64,000 bases of DNA from Lepeophtheirus salmonis. Its lineage: Eukaryota > Arthropoda > Copepoda > Siphonostomatoida > Caligidae. Within the stretch, counting starts at the first letter, position 1. Every line of letters starts with the position of its first letter. The notes below the pieces were generated by a model, which was given only the letters and a program-made list of their open reading frames with translations, was not told the origin of the DNA and did not search any database. Below, piece by piece: positions 35,301 through 45,794 of the stretch. A program made the position numbers and the translations under genes. Location of the stretch: contig NC_052137.2 of NCBI RefSeq assembly GCF_016086655.4, positions 16,779,041 to 16,843,040 on the forward strand. Direction: 5' to 3'.

Positions 35301-35999
35301 TTATACCTTGCACTCGGTGACCATTTCCCATATATTCAGACATATAGACAGCTTTTTTCTTTTTTTACTAAATATAGATAATAAGGCTTTTAAAATATAT
35401 TATTGAGTTTTTTCGAAATCATTTGACTTTAATTTGATTTAAGTAAATGTAATATGTATCCTGATATGATAATGCTGATCTGTGGGGTTAATTCAGTATT
35501 TATTGATTTGGGTAATACTTGTGTACAAATTTGTTCGATTTCAATACATAAGTGAAATTTTGATAGTAACAACTATGTATTATCACTTCTTTTAATAGCA
35601 TCGAGATCTGTGGGAATTATTTCTTATTAGTATCGTAGGCCTACTATCAATGCAAGGCTCTCAATAATATATGTAGAGATATTTATTTAAATAGGATAAA
35701 TAACACTATAAAAATAACTTACAACTTATGAATGAAAGGGAGAGCCTTTGAATAAATAATATTTCGTGTGTGACATTGGCAAGAAGAGTAATAAAAACTC
35801 AGTTATTAACCAATTATTATGTTCAAAGTAATAATTGGCCAATTATATTTAAATAAGATATGAAGAAGAAGGTTAATTCTTTGATTATTTAAGATGTTTC
35901 AGGACGGGTTTCTTTGGTCAATGCATAATCCCCTTCCATGGTTGTAGGAAAACATTGCACAGGTTTGTATACAGGCATTACCCTAATACACAATCAATA
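35301..35999. other. AT-rich spacer
   Basis: No gene or repeat end identified. Confidence 0.5.
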
Positions 36000-36590
36000 A
36001 TTGCCTCAGATATGTCTTTTTTCAAAAAAAAAAAAAAAATCATTGCTATTCTGGTCTTTGGATTTTTTTGGAAAAAAAAAAAATGAAAAATGTAACTTTT
36101 TTGAAAAAAATTTCAAAAACTTAATATTAAATATTAAATTTTTTGCAAAAAAAAATCACAAAACTGTAGTTTTTCTCAAAAACTTAAAAAAACAGTTTTT
36201 CTCAAAAATTTCAAAAACTTAATATTAAGTATTAAATTTTTTGCAAAAAAAAATCACAAAACTATAGTTTTTCTCAAAAAAATTAAAAAAAAAACAGTTT
36301 TTCTCAAAAAATTTCAAAAATCCCTAGCTCTTTAGCCAAAAATGTATTTAAAAAATAAAATATTAAATATAATTTTTTTTCTCCAAAATTCACAGCTTTT
36401 CACAAAAAAATTGAAAAATTATATTTTAAATATAACATTTTTTGAAAAAAATCATATATTACATTTTCCGTAGAAAAAATTTAATTGAATTTCATATTTT
36501 TAATTTGGGGGAAAGAAATTTGAAAAATTAAATAAAATTTTAAATGTTTAAAGCCCCTCCAGAGCCTCTGGATAGGGTGAAAAGAAGCAG
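36000..36590. repeat. Phased A/T array with a ~100-bp tandem repeat
   Basis: A unit starting TTTCAAAAACTTAATATTAA occurs at 36111 and again at 36209, and its start recurs at 36312, so the period is about 98-103 bp. Within it are GCAAAAAAAAATCACAAAAC and CAGTTTTTCTCAAAAA. It ends at AAAGCCCCTCCAGAGCCTCTGG (36550), the GTGGACGCC-family edge. The 73-codon Lys/Phe frame here is an artefact. Confidence 0.6.
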
Positions 36591-37073
36591 AAACGTGAAC
36601 AGCTCACAATAAAATAACCTGTTCATTTTTGTGTTAGCGAAGTAACGTGTTTATGCTTCAATAATGCAACGTATAAAAGGCATAGATAAGTTGAGAGGGA
36701 AATTCCTTACTAGGGAAAGGACTTTGTCACTTGTGAAAAAACGTGTAAGGCGATATGTAGTTTAAAAGAATCTCATTCTTAAGATGACGTAAGTTCTATT
36801 GAAGAGTATAAGCCTCCAAGTCAGTCATGGACGCCATTGTTTTTTTCTTTCTTTCATCAATGATATTTAATATTTAATTGTGTTATTTGATAGACTATAC
36901 GTTTGTGCAGAGTATATAATGAAACGATAAAAAGAGCTTAAAAATGAATGGAATGAGGGGCTGAATAGAGTCAAGTCTATTTCTTTCTATTCATTTAAAG
37001 ATACAATAACATTACATTATTTATAATATATATTTTTATGTGCTAATCTTTTATTTTCTTCTTCTTTGGACAG
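36591..37073. other. Region upstream of the EB-module gene
   Basis: No promoter motif stands out. At 37040-37073 a branch-like GCTAATC, a pyrimidine-rich run and TTTGGACAG form a good 3' splice site, so the stretch before 37074 may be the end of an intron in the 5' UTR of the gene that follows. Confidence 0.35.
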
Positions 37074-37284
37074 TGAGGAATACGATCGAATGAACACCTT
37101 GATTCCCTCTCACCCCTACTATTTAAGTCATTGAAGTAAGTACATACAAGTACTACCCTACAACGTACAGCTCTACAAATCTACGACGGAAAGAAAGCGA
37201 TTTCGCGTACGCTGAACGGAGGGGGGAAAGAGAGGTGGTAGACTCACACACACACACACACGCAAGCACATACCCTGTGCCACC
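37074..37284 (+). promoter_or_regulatory. 5' untranslated region / putative promoter of the EB-module gene
   Basis: Either a 5' UTR exon after the acceptor CTTTGGACAG (37073) or the proximal promoter: CTATTTAAGT at 37119 is a weak TATA-like site. The last part has a (CA)n microsatellite (37246-37261) and leads into TGCCACCATGA, a strong animal start context with A at -3. The patch is more GC-rich than its surroundings. Confidence 0.5.
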
Positions 37285-37491
37285 ATGACGGAGCAAGAGG
37301 AGGAAGAGGAAAAGAGAAAGAGAAGTAGTTGCCGAAGTTTCGAGGGTTTCATCACTAGGAAGACTTTATTGCAATTAGTTCTAATCCTAGTTGTGACACA
37401 CCGACTGATCCCTCTAGTTTCTTCATCCTGTATCAGGGACTCCCACTGTCCTCATCAACAAATCTGCATTCATTCGGAGCAACAGCGTCAT
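37285..37491 (+). CDS. EB-module single-pass membrane protein, exon 1
   Basis: Codes residues 1-69. The start is chosen for its strong context (GCCACCATGA) and because the next Met is far downstream. Residues 1-13 are acidic then basic (MTEQEEEEEKRKR). Residues 27-45 are hydrophobic (LLQLVLILVVT core) and likely act as a signal sequence, after which the first cysteine module begins (C49, C55, C61). The exon ends at 37491 with H69, followed by GTAAGG, a good donor; 207 bases is exactly 69 codons, so the intron is phase 0. Reading through the donor would give an unrelated AT-rich tail (to 37554), which I reject. Joined to 55137-55883 the first module completes as C-x5-C-x5-C-x13-C-x-C-x10-C. 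Confidence 0.8.
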
Positions 37492-37849
37492 GTAAGGAGG
37501 CCTCATTTTTTATTTATAAAGTACTTTTTTTTGACACTCAGTTGTGTATCATGACGGATCATGTACAATGAATGACTCATGTGTTGTTTTTTAATGTTTT
37601 GAATGACTGTACAAAGAAATTATTCAATAGTGTTGCTTAAATCATTTAAGAAAAGTTATACTTTTCGGTAGATAAACTATAATTTGTACATTTACATAAT
37701 CTTGTCGATAATTAATTATACATAATATGTCGATCCTGACACATCTTCCATAATTAGTTAATTAGACCCTATTTATTTTATTGCATTTTGGAAGAAGGTA
37801 CAAAAATGTGAATAATAATATTCCAACCAATCCAAAGGTAGCTAATGTC

Positions 37850-38120
37850 ATTAATCATTTGGACATTTCTTTTAAATCCTATATAAACTTTAGTATCTAA
37901 CATGAAATATCGAGAGTTTAAAAAAAAAATATATATATGAATAAATAATAGTCTGGTTACTTATCAACAGTTGTTATTTAGCGCCTTATGTATTCACATA
38001 AATAATTTTAGATCACTATTTCATATGATCAATGTTTCTATGTATGAAGGTAACATGTGTGTAGTTCCTTTGTGAATTCTATAGAGGATGATGACAATTC
38101 AAGATTTCTGTTATGTAGAT
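37850..38120. repeat. Dispersed repeat family R5, copy 2
   Basis: Lies at the start of the long intron. The shared ordered blocks with 26010-26290 are described there; the copies are diverged with small indels. Confidence 0.6.
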
Positions 38121-38159
38121 TTATATAGTACAAATAAAAAATCAATAGTGAGTAGCTAT

Positions 38160-38660
38160 CTTGGGTAGTTTATAGCAGAACCCTAAATTCTGTTTCAGTT
38201 TTTGTATAATTGAGATTAACCGTAAAAAGACCAAAACTGCAGTTTTGATCCTAAATACTTGATTAATTTGGATCCAAAGAAAAAATTGGTGATCAAATTA
38301 TTTACAAAAAACGAAAAAAAAACCGTATTGAGTCGTGAGTTATAAAAGACACCCTTCTTAAGTATAGTCCTAGTCGATTTGTTGATCGGATCAATTTGAA
38401 AAGGTAATCTAACAATACAAAAGACAAGGAATAATAATTAAAGTATTATTCTTATCGGTTTAGCCTGAAACCGAAACTACAGGGATCTAAAAATAGGACC
38501 CAAAATCCCATTACATAAAAAACATACTCAAGTCCAGTACAAGTCAATTTGTTAATCTTTGACACTAGTCAGCTTGAAGGGGAACCTAAGAATAAATTGT
38601 ATTACTCAACAACCTTTCTTTAGAAAAGAAACTGGGGAGAAGAGGCCCAAAATCAGTTGA
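38160..38660. repeat. Diverged direct repeat
   Basis: CTTAAGTATAGTCCTAGTCGATTTGTTGATC (38355-38385) and CTCAAGTCCAGTACAAGTCAATTTGTTAATC (38532-38562) are diverged copies about 180 bp apart, both preceded by ACCAAAACTGCAG or ACCGAAACTACAG blocks. Non-coding. Confidence 0.45.
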
Positions 38661-39898
38661 TAGTTATGTAATTTTTCCAAACTATGGAATTGTTATTCAA
38701 TCATTTTCGGAAATTGTTTCACAGTTCCTTAGGAGCAACTTATTCTTATTCATTCAATCAACGTTCAGAACATTGATTAGGTCCTAAGAAGTAGAAAAAT
38801 CGATAGTTGAGAACCAAGTACTCTGTTTATTTTCGTGTTAGAGAAATAACACCGTGATCACTTCACACAAAGTAAATAAAGATTGTGACAACATTTAGTA
38901 GGAAATTATATTTTACATGCAAGGTTTTGTTAAGAATCAATTAGGATACTATGAATATGATTGATGTTTTCCATGGATTGACAGGGTCGTTCTGTGGTAC
39001 ACCTTTATTAAAGTCACTTAATCTGTAATAATTGGTTCATTTTTGGTTTGAATCTCCATGACTTTATGTATCTATGTTTAATTCTAATGATACAAACAGG
39101 AAATAAGCTATTTGTGGCAATTTATATTCTATATACTCATGGGTCGATAAGAGATTATTCTCATGGATGTTTACTCTCCATGACACTCCATTCTCATAGA
39201 TCTTTTCATCCATAATTAAGAACAATGAGGAATGACTCTCTTGTTTCAGGTCTGTAATGAGTCTTAGTATATTTTGTCATTCTCTTAGCAGCACGAATTT
39301 AATTCGTCATTAAATACAAACAAATTAAAACTTAATTAAATGAAACATATCTTCTTCCTACGATACGTAACATATGATAATATTTAGAGTCGACATATTT
39401 TTGATGACTCAGTTCAATGCATTTTATTTATAGAAGACAAAGAAGATTTTGCAAGTTTTGACAAATTCAAAGACTGATTTAAGTTTGAACAACATTTCTC
39501 TCAAGTTATGAATGAGTTATATTTTTATCAATATGTTCGCAAACAAAACTTGTTACCATGATTAACATTTTATTTAGATCTTCATCCGGTATAAATTAAG
39601 TTGAGGCTTTTTATTCATTCGTTGTTACTAACTATTAATAATATATAGTGTGCATACCGTAAGTGAAGAAAGTTGTGTACAATATGTTGTTTCATATGAA
39701 TGCCATTGAATCCTCGTTTCGTTTCAAAAATTTAATTTAATTTATTAAGTTCCAAATAGCTAAGGGCATTTATGGAGCTGGAAATTTGGTTTTAGGCACT
39801 AGATAGTGTAAATAAAAGAGGGAAGGTGGGGGGTAGATTATGGACCTAGGCCCGCTACTAAGCTTGTCGGTGCCCAATAATATGATAACTATAATATT
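38661..39898. other. Intron sequence without recognised features
   Basis: AT-rich; no repeat ends or coding blocks identified. Confidence 0.45.
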
Positions 39899-39906
39899 TC
39901 TTAAGC

Positions 39907-40082
39907 CAGGGTTTTCCAAACTTTACTATGCCAAGGTCCCCTACACTAATACATTTTTAGATGAGGTCACCTTTATACGATGTACTATGTATGTGTAGAC
40001 TGAAAGCAATCCTCAATTCTACATCTTCCTGCGCCCGCCCCTCCCCCTAGCTTCCCTTGATGGCCCACATTGAAAATCATTG
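39907..40082. mobile_element. hAT-type MITE with perfect 8-bp target duplication
   Basis: A 176-bp non-coding element starting CAGGGTTTTCCAAACTTT and ending ATTGAAAATCATTG, whose inverse CAATGATTTTCAAT resembles the start. It is flanked on both sides by the same 8 bases, TCTTAAGC (39899-39906 and 40083-40090). An 8-bp duplication and C-A-rich short TIRs are hallmarks of hAT elements. Confidence 0.82.
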
Positions 40083-40489
40083 TCTTAAGCAACCCGAGTT
40101 TTGGGACCACCTGTTGGAACTTGGAGCACTACGCACTCTGCGTATAAGGTAGATGCAGCCCTGTTTGTATCTAATATCATTTCCTGGGGCCAAATTGTCT
40201 TGCGACGCCTTTGTTTTAAGTGCCTTTTACCAAACTAAGTCTGTATAAAAAAGAACAGAGACCGAAGTCTGGAACTTAGACTGATCAAGATGAGCCGATA
40301 CCTAAGCTGTTGAAATGAAAGAACCGGTACCGATGGAGCTGCTGAACCTGAACCAGGCACAACCTTGACTCTAGCCAATTAAATTTGGGTAAAAATTGAT
40401 CATGTAGGCGTAGTTTCACCATTTGGTTTTAGCATTGGTACTAAGAAACCGGTGTCGGAAAGTATTTTCAAGTGGGCGGCCTAATTATA

Positions 40490-40560
40490 TAATGGTGACG
40501 TTATTAGGGGCGTCCACCGTACTATTTTTTTTTTTTTTTTTTTTTTGGGGGAGGTTCTGG
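40490..40560. repeat. GTGGACGCC-type edge with a long poly(T)
   Basis: GGGGCGTCCACCG (40507-40519) is followed by a T run of more than 20 bases and GGGGGAGG. The edge matches the inverse GTGGACGCCC at 45583. A similar poly(T)-to-G-rich step is at 59957-59995. Confidence 0.45.
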
Positions 40561-40869
40561 GAAGTTGTACAATTTTGTCTGAAAAGCGTTTTGTTTTATA
40601 AATATAAATCCCAAATTTGACAAAGAATTTTTTTAGAAGGGAATTTTATTTTCATTTACAGAAGAGACGAAATTTGAATGAATTTTGAAAATGAGTTTTT
40701 TTTCTTTTCGAACATTATGACATTAAATTTTTTGTATTATGATAACCATAATTTTTTTTGCAAAAGTTTGGTAAGGCAATGGCTACTATGGTTCCTCACC
40801 CACGTCCTAGGGAAAAGGCTGTCCTTGGAGAAATTATAATAATAATAAAAAAAGGTACAACAAATTGTA

Positions 40870-40935
40870 AACACCGTTCAAAGGTTTTTTACGTTAATCG
40901 TTCAATTTTTTCCGTTCAGTCGTTCAATCCTCCTC
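40870..40935. repeat. GTTC-rich repeat, third copy
   Basis: ACCGTTCAAAGG, CGTTAATCGTTCAATTTTTTCC and GTTCAGTCGTTCAATCC are related to the blocks at 12850 and 15418. Confidence 0.4.
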
Positions 40936-41028
40936 AAAATCCCAGCCCGATTATAACGATTATTATAACAGATACAAAATCCTCACTTAAGGGTTTTTAT
41001 ATTGCTGAATCCTCTGATTATACATTTG

Positions 41029-41717
41029 CAGTGGAGAAAATAAGTATTTGATTCACTGTCGATTTTATAAATTTACAAACTGACAAAGAGAAGAGTAGTC
41101 TATAATTTTAGTGGTAGGTTTATTTTAACTGTACTTTTAACTTTAATATTATGTAAGTGTTTGGAGAAAAAAGAATGCTGTTTATAATCCCAAGAACACC
41201 ATCCTCAACGTCATACATGGGGTAGAAACATTATGTTTTAGGGGTGTTTCTCTTCTAATGGGAAAGTACAACTTAACTGTATAGAAGGGAGGATAAACCA
41301 TGTCCATCCTCTGGGAAATCTTGACAGCATCCTCCCTGCATCAGAGCGGGGGACTGAAAATAGGTCTTCCAGTAAGTTAATGCCATGAAAAACGAGGAGT
41401 GTTCAAGAATAAGCAGATTAAGGTCATGGAGTGACCCAACCAGGCACAGGACCTCAATCCCATAGAAAATCTATGAAGGAAGAGGAAGCTAAGAGTTGCA
41501 AAGTAACAGCCGGGAAACATTAAAGATGATCTGTAGGGTGTACCAAAATCCCTCTTGATGTGCGTAGCAACCTAGTGACCAACTATGAAACGTCTGACCT
41601 TTGTATTTGTTGACAACGGTTTCTTTGCCAAAAATTGAGTCATGTTTTGCATGGAAATCAAACACTTATTTCCAATGATAAAATACAAATCAATTTATAA
41701 CTTTTATATTTTACAGG
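41029..41717 (+). mobile_element. Tc1-like element of salmonid type, internally deleted
   Basis: Begins CAGTGGAGAAAATAAGTATT (41029), then ACTGACAAAGAGAAGAGTAG and TCTATAATTTTAGTGGTAGG (41079-41130), the sub-terminal layout also seen, eroded, at 20922-20965. The first half of the transposase is gone. The plus strand resumes with AVYNPKNTILN-like sequence, HPQRHTWGRN and, near 41440, the third catalytic block AQDLNPIENL (Tc1 DDE family: D-L-N-P-I-E-N). It ends with ATCAAACACTTATTTCCAAT (41659) and part of the long right repeat, cut at about 41717 by the next element. Confidence 0.75.
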
Positions 41718-42300
41718 GTGCGCAAGCTATCTATACCGCTACTTTGTCGCTCTCTCTGGGCTAAACACAGGCTCTTTGGAAGCTGATTTTTCTTTTGTTA
41801 GATAGGTTGCTCAAACTTGTACCGGTTTGAAACAAATTGAATTAATTGACCCATTCGTTGTCCCAAACACATAGAAAAAAGTATGCAGCTCTCCTTGGAA
41901 GCCGCAACGTGATCGACACCAAAACAATTGCTCTGGGATTCAGTGAGACGTTTGTTTGCAAGGTTAGGAATGAATTTGATGCCACTAAAGGTGATTTCGA
42001 GGCAACAGAAATTTGGTTTGAGTCTCAAATGTCTTCTAGACAGTTTTGACGTCTTCATCTTGTTGGACTTTTGGCCTCCAAACTCGCTTGATCTGAATCT
42101 GATGGATTTTTTTGTGAGGGCTGCAACCGAACAACAGACCAACAGAATCTTCTGCAACATCAAAGACAAACTTATCAGGCTGGATCAAGAAGCAATTACA
42201 GAATATGCCAAGGGACCACGTGGTGAAGGGCTGCTCACACTTTCAGCCCCGTATTGAGAATGTATTTGAAGCTGGAGGATATTTTTTTGAATAAAATAAG
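41718..42300 (+). mobile_element. Mariner/maT-like relic, internally deleted
   Basis: An N-terminal HTH piece (THRKKYAALLGSRNVIDTK, then FSETFVCKVRNEFDATKGDF; 41868-42000) is joined almost directly to a C-terminal piece (FWPPNSLDLNLMDFFV, 42069-42117; then TNRIFCNIKDKLIR; and after a shift VVKGCSHFQPRIENVFEAGG, 42218-42277). The first and second catalytic Asp regions are missing. TIRs not resolved. Abuts the Tc1 relic on its left. Confidence 0.7.
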
Positions 42301-42730
42301 TCAGAATCCATCCAGCTTTCAGAATCTAGTTTTATTTTTTTAATTTGATAACTGGATAGAGAGAAAATTGCGTTTGAAAAAAAAATCCTTTTATTTAAGG
42401 AATGAAAAAAAAATTCCCATCATGAATGATGACATCCTTGGGCCTTGAGTTGTATCCAAGATTTATCATTAAGGAATTACAATTATTTACACATTCTATT
42501 AAAAGTACCTTCAGAGTATTCATACACACATATTTATGATGGTACCAAACAATAAAGCATATGTAGAAATTGTAATTAATTTCTAAATTCAAGGTCCATT
42601 TTAATTATTTTTTTCTTTTATTGTTAGATTCTATAAGTAGTCCTATTGTATTGGTCCACCCCTCTAATATGTCTGCTATTTCATATAAAATAATTATACT
42701 ATTTACAATATTGTACATGAATTACCTTAT
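42301..42730. other. AT-rich intron sequence
   Basis: No features recognised; the 65-codon minus frame has no family. Confidence 0.45.
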
Positions 42731-42955
42731 AAGTTTTAATTACCTCCACCAACGAAGTTGAACGGAGGTTATGTTTTTGCCTCGGTTTGAATGCAGGATT
42801 ATCGAAAATAGTTACGGGTCCATTTTGGTAAAACTCAAATGTACAACATAGGAAATTTTTGACTAATAGCATGCAGAAGAAATGCATTCTTAATTTTTAG
42901 GGGGAAATTATTTCAAGCGGAGGTTCGCGCCTTACCCATTCTTGTTTAATGTATG
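42731..42955. repeat. ACCTCC...GGAGGT repeat (widespread aquatic-invertebrate type)
   Basis: Opens with TTACCTCCACCAACGAAG and GAACGGAGGTTATGTTTTTG, an inverted ACCTCC/GGAGGT pair, then TACGGGTCCATTTTGGTAAA, and closes near CAAGCGGAGGTTCGCGCC (42915-42933). From memory this resembles a repeat common in genomes of molluscs, echinoderms and crustaceans that starts TTACCTCCGCCAAGGAGGTT. Non-coding; mechanism of spread unknown to me. Confidence 0.55.
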
Positions 42956-43118
42956 TTTTTAACATCAATAATGAATCAACAGCTGAGTTATACATGTAAA
43001 GATGATTGAACATAAATTACCTAACTTACACACAAATCTACACTGTATTTCTTGTCAGCTGTCAATTTTTCTTCTTCTTTTCCCCTAATCCCTGTTATGT
43101 ACTTTTATGATTGGTTGA

Positions 43119-43484
43119 ATGGGAATGAGCTCTTGTTCAGTTGTGAACAATTATTTTCAATTTTTTGAATATTTATTGCATAGTTTGAAAGAGTTATTGA
43201 CTAACTACCAACTGATTTTGAGTCTTTTTTTTTCTGTTTCTTTTTGGAGGAAAAGTTGCAAAATACATCAAACTATCGACGTGACGTACATATGGCGTCA
43301 TATATATCCAGCTGGAACATTCTTTGGATATCCAAGCAACCACTTTAGTTCCCAAATAACTAGACTTGTGTGGGACCTTATCTACAATTGCAGTCCAGAC
43401 CCATTTGCCACCAGTCAGTACAGCGAATGGAATTCCACCCAGTAAATTTTTGGAATTTTTTTTTTTTTTAATTGTGGAAATCAT
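43119..43484. other. Unrecognised open region, strand unclear
   Basis: A 108-codon plus frame (43119-43445) and a 96-codon minus frame (43194-43484) overlap in a moderately GC-rich patch. Both have some protein-like composition (minus: GGIPFAVLTGGKWVWTAIVD; plus: HIYPAGTFFGYPSNHFSSQ). No family is recognised and no good splice pair is visible. Probably a piece of a mobile element. Confidence 0.2.
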
Positions 43485-43879
43485 GAATTATGATTCATAA
43501 TTGTTTTTGAAATTTACGGTAAAAGCATCTTTATCAAATCCCAAATTAAGAGGATATCTTTATCTGAAAAAATGTTTGTCGATTTTCTCAAAGTTTTTGT
43601 ATCTCCTACCTTAAAAACAAATTGAATTTGTTCAACTTTATTGGCAGAGGTAATAAAGGACCTATGTTTAAGCTTTGTTCTCAGGGTAGACTGAAGAAAT
43701 TGGGAATAATATAACTATAGACAACATCACATTAGACTGATGAAGAGTGTTACTGTTGCACATATAATGTTAATAAGAAATAGCTGTTGGTTGTATCAAA
43801 AGATCAAACTAAATTTAAAAAGTATTGTTTAATTTGATAAGTTTTATAATTTATTTTGTATCTCAAAATTCTCATACCT
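43485..43879. other. AT-rich intron sequence
   Basis: No features recognised. Confidence 0.45.
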
Positions 43880-44235
43880 TGATTCATTATAAACTTTTTT
43901 GAATTTTTTTTTTTCAAAAATTAAATTTTTGTAAAATAATTTCGAACATTAATTTTTTGAGAAAAAGAATTAAAAAAAATAAAGCCATTCACAGAAAATT
44001 ACTTTTTTTTTTGAAAAAATTAATTTTTTTAGAAAAAAATTGAAAAATTAAATTTCAAACATTATATTTTTGAGATCAAAATGTCAAAAATCTATAAACA
44101 TACAAGAAAAAATTAACTATATTTGGGAAAAAATATATCAAATATTTTGCTCCCTTAGATCATTTCTAGTAAAAAGTAAGAATTCTACAGTTTGGGGGGC
44201 GCTCTAGCCCTTCCAGCCCACCTCCAAATCTTGAA
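43880..44235. repeat. Phased A/T array with GC-rich edge
   Basis: A/T tracts like those at 36000 lead to GGGGGGCGCTCTAGCCC and CCAGCCCACCTCC (44195-44226), the GTGGACGCC-family edge lacking its last bases. Confidence 0.5.
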
Positions 44236-44239
44236 ATAT

Positions 44240-44739
44240 ATTTAGTGGTATGTGACCACATAATATATTTCAAGATTTACAGAAGTCAGGCAATGAGTGA
44301 TTTTTTCTCATGAGAATGTGTTACAATTATTTATGTTCATAAAATATACAGAACACAAATTTATATTTTGAAAAAACCTTTTTTGTTGTTATTACTTTCA
44401 AATCTCGATGTATAAATTATATTACAATTTGTGTATATGAATATACATATGTATGTATATATATCTATATGAAAAACTATCTGAGAAAAGGTGGAAGAAG
44501 AGAGATTAATGAAGATGAATCAAAATAAATAATAAGAAAATGAGTTTGTACATATGTTCAAAACTCATATAATAATGTAATATTCTTTTCAATATTCTGA
44601 AATGATTGAGAGAGGTTCGTTTGAAGGGAAAGGAAAAGGGTTAGCTACAAAATTCTACCAACATAAATTTCTCAGGAATTTTAAGTTGGAAAAACATTGC
44701 ACAGTTATTTAGAGACTAAATAGCTAATGCCTACATACC
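44240..44739. other. AT-rich intron sequence
   Basis: CTTGAAATATATTTAGTGG and, 30 bp on, AATATATTTCAAG (44231-44277) form a short inverted repeat. TA-rich microsatellite-like sequence at 44440-44475. No gene. Confidence 0.4.
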
Positions 44740-44743
44740 ACAT

Positions 44744-45242
44744 TTGCACATGTTTTTCCATTCGTCGCTGAACATGGAGACTCACCATTTTCGATCGTAC
44801 TTTTTGATACGCTGTAAACTGGGCAAAATAGTGTCTGAGATCCACACCGACCTCAGTATCGTTTACCCTTATGCCTGCCTTAGTCGTGCAACCATCTTTC
44901 GGTTGGCTGGTGAGATCCGGGATGGTACTTTTAAGCTCGAGATATGTGTCTCATCAGGACGTTCCCCGGAGGCAAGGACAGCAAACAACATCGCCCAAGT
45001 CAAAGAATTGTTAAAGGGCAAACCCCAATTGAGTGTTCGAGAGGTCTTAACGGAGCTTTCCCTACCACCCACTGCGGTTTTTAAAATTCTTACTGATGAT
45101 CTCCGCTTCAATAAAAATTCCTCAGCGTGTGGTTAACCCATGCTCTCTCTGACCCCAGCCCAGATGAGCGAGTGAAGAGCAGTAGGGCCCTGATTAAGCT
45201 CTTCCAGGACCACGGGAATCAGTTTTTGGATTCGCAAAATCT
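44744..45242 (+). pseudogene. Mariner transposase N-terminal half
   Basis: A 130-codon frame (44744-45136) carries the mariner N-terminal order: METHHFRSYFLIRCKLGK helix, EIHTDLS, CLSRATIFRLAGEIRDGTF, the GRSPEARTANNIAQVKELL linker, and LSVREVLTELSLPPTAVFKI (second HTH). With one shift it continues VTHALSDPSPDERVKSS and RALIKLFQDHGNQFLD, as in the region before the first catalytic Asp. It then stops abruptly at an A/T array (45243), so the rest was lost or displaced by that repeat. Confidence 0.75.
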
Positions 45243-45595
45243 CTGTGAAAAAAAAATCAAATATTATATTTTTTGGAAAAAAGTTCAAATATTAAAATTT
45301 CTGGAAAAAAGTACAAAAATTCCTAGCTATTAGTAAAAAATTATATTTTCTTAAAAAAAATATCAAAAAAACAAAGCTATACAGAAAAAATTATGTTTTT
45401 GAAAAAAGTTTCAAATATTAAATTTTTTGGAAAGAAATTTGAAAAATACTTAGTTATAAAAAAAAAATTTACTTTTTGAATTGTTTTTCATAATTTCAGT
45501 GCCGTTTAGAAAAAATTGATGAATTAATTTTTTTGCATATTTGGGAAAGGGGGGCTATAGCCCCTCCACCCTACCCCATGTGGACGCCCTTGGTT
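45243..45595. repeat. Phased A/T array ending in GTGGACGCCC
   Basis: Repeating AAATATTAAATTTTTTGGAA-type units run to GGGGGGCTATAGCCCCTCC and CCCCATGTGGACGCCC (45550-45591), the best preserved edge of this family. It begins exactly where the mariner coding sequence is cut off, consistent with insertion, but the mariner sequence does not visibly resume on the other side. Confidence 0.55.
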
Positions 45596-45794
45596 GCAAC
45601 TGAAGGAATGTGCACTTTATAGTGTTCACAGAATACTATTGCAATATAATTATTAGGAAATTATTTCATTAAGTGTCAATCGAAATAGGTTGTAAAGATA
45701 CACTGTTAACATGTTTAAATATCAAAGTGTCTATATTTAGATCAATTTATATATTTTTTTTATTAAAATAGTCAAAAATTAAACCATTAATATA

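Noticed and set aside
36001..36222. 73-codon Lys/Phe-rich ORF
   Set aside because: A translation of the A/T-tract array; composition is explained by homopolymer runs.
36100..36330. CRISPR-like spaced repeats
   Set aside because: The repeats are ~100-bp tandem A/T-rich units, not short repeats with unique spacers, and the DNA is eukaryotic.
37240..37262. (CA)n run as a possible regulatory element
   Set aside because: A short microsatellite in the leader; nothing else supports a regulatory role.
37492..37554. Continuation of the exon 1 frame as an 89-residue protein
   Set aside because: It reads through a good GTAAGG donor into AT-biased sequence. Splicing to 55137 restores the cysteine pattern in phase 0.
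43119..43484. Host exon on either strand
   Set aside because: Two opposing frames look partly protein-like, but neither has a good splice pair or recognised family, so it is listed only as an unclear region.
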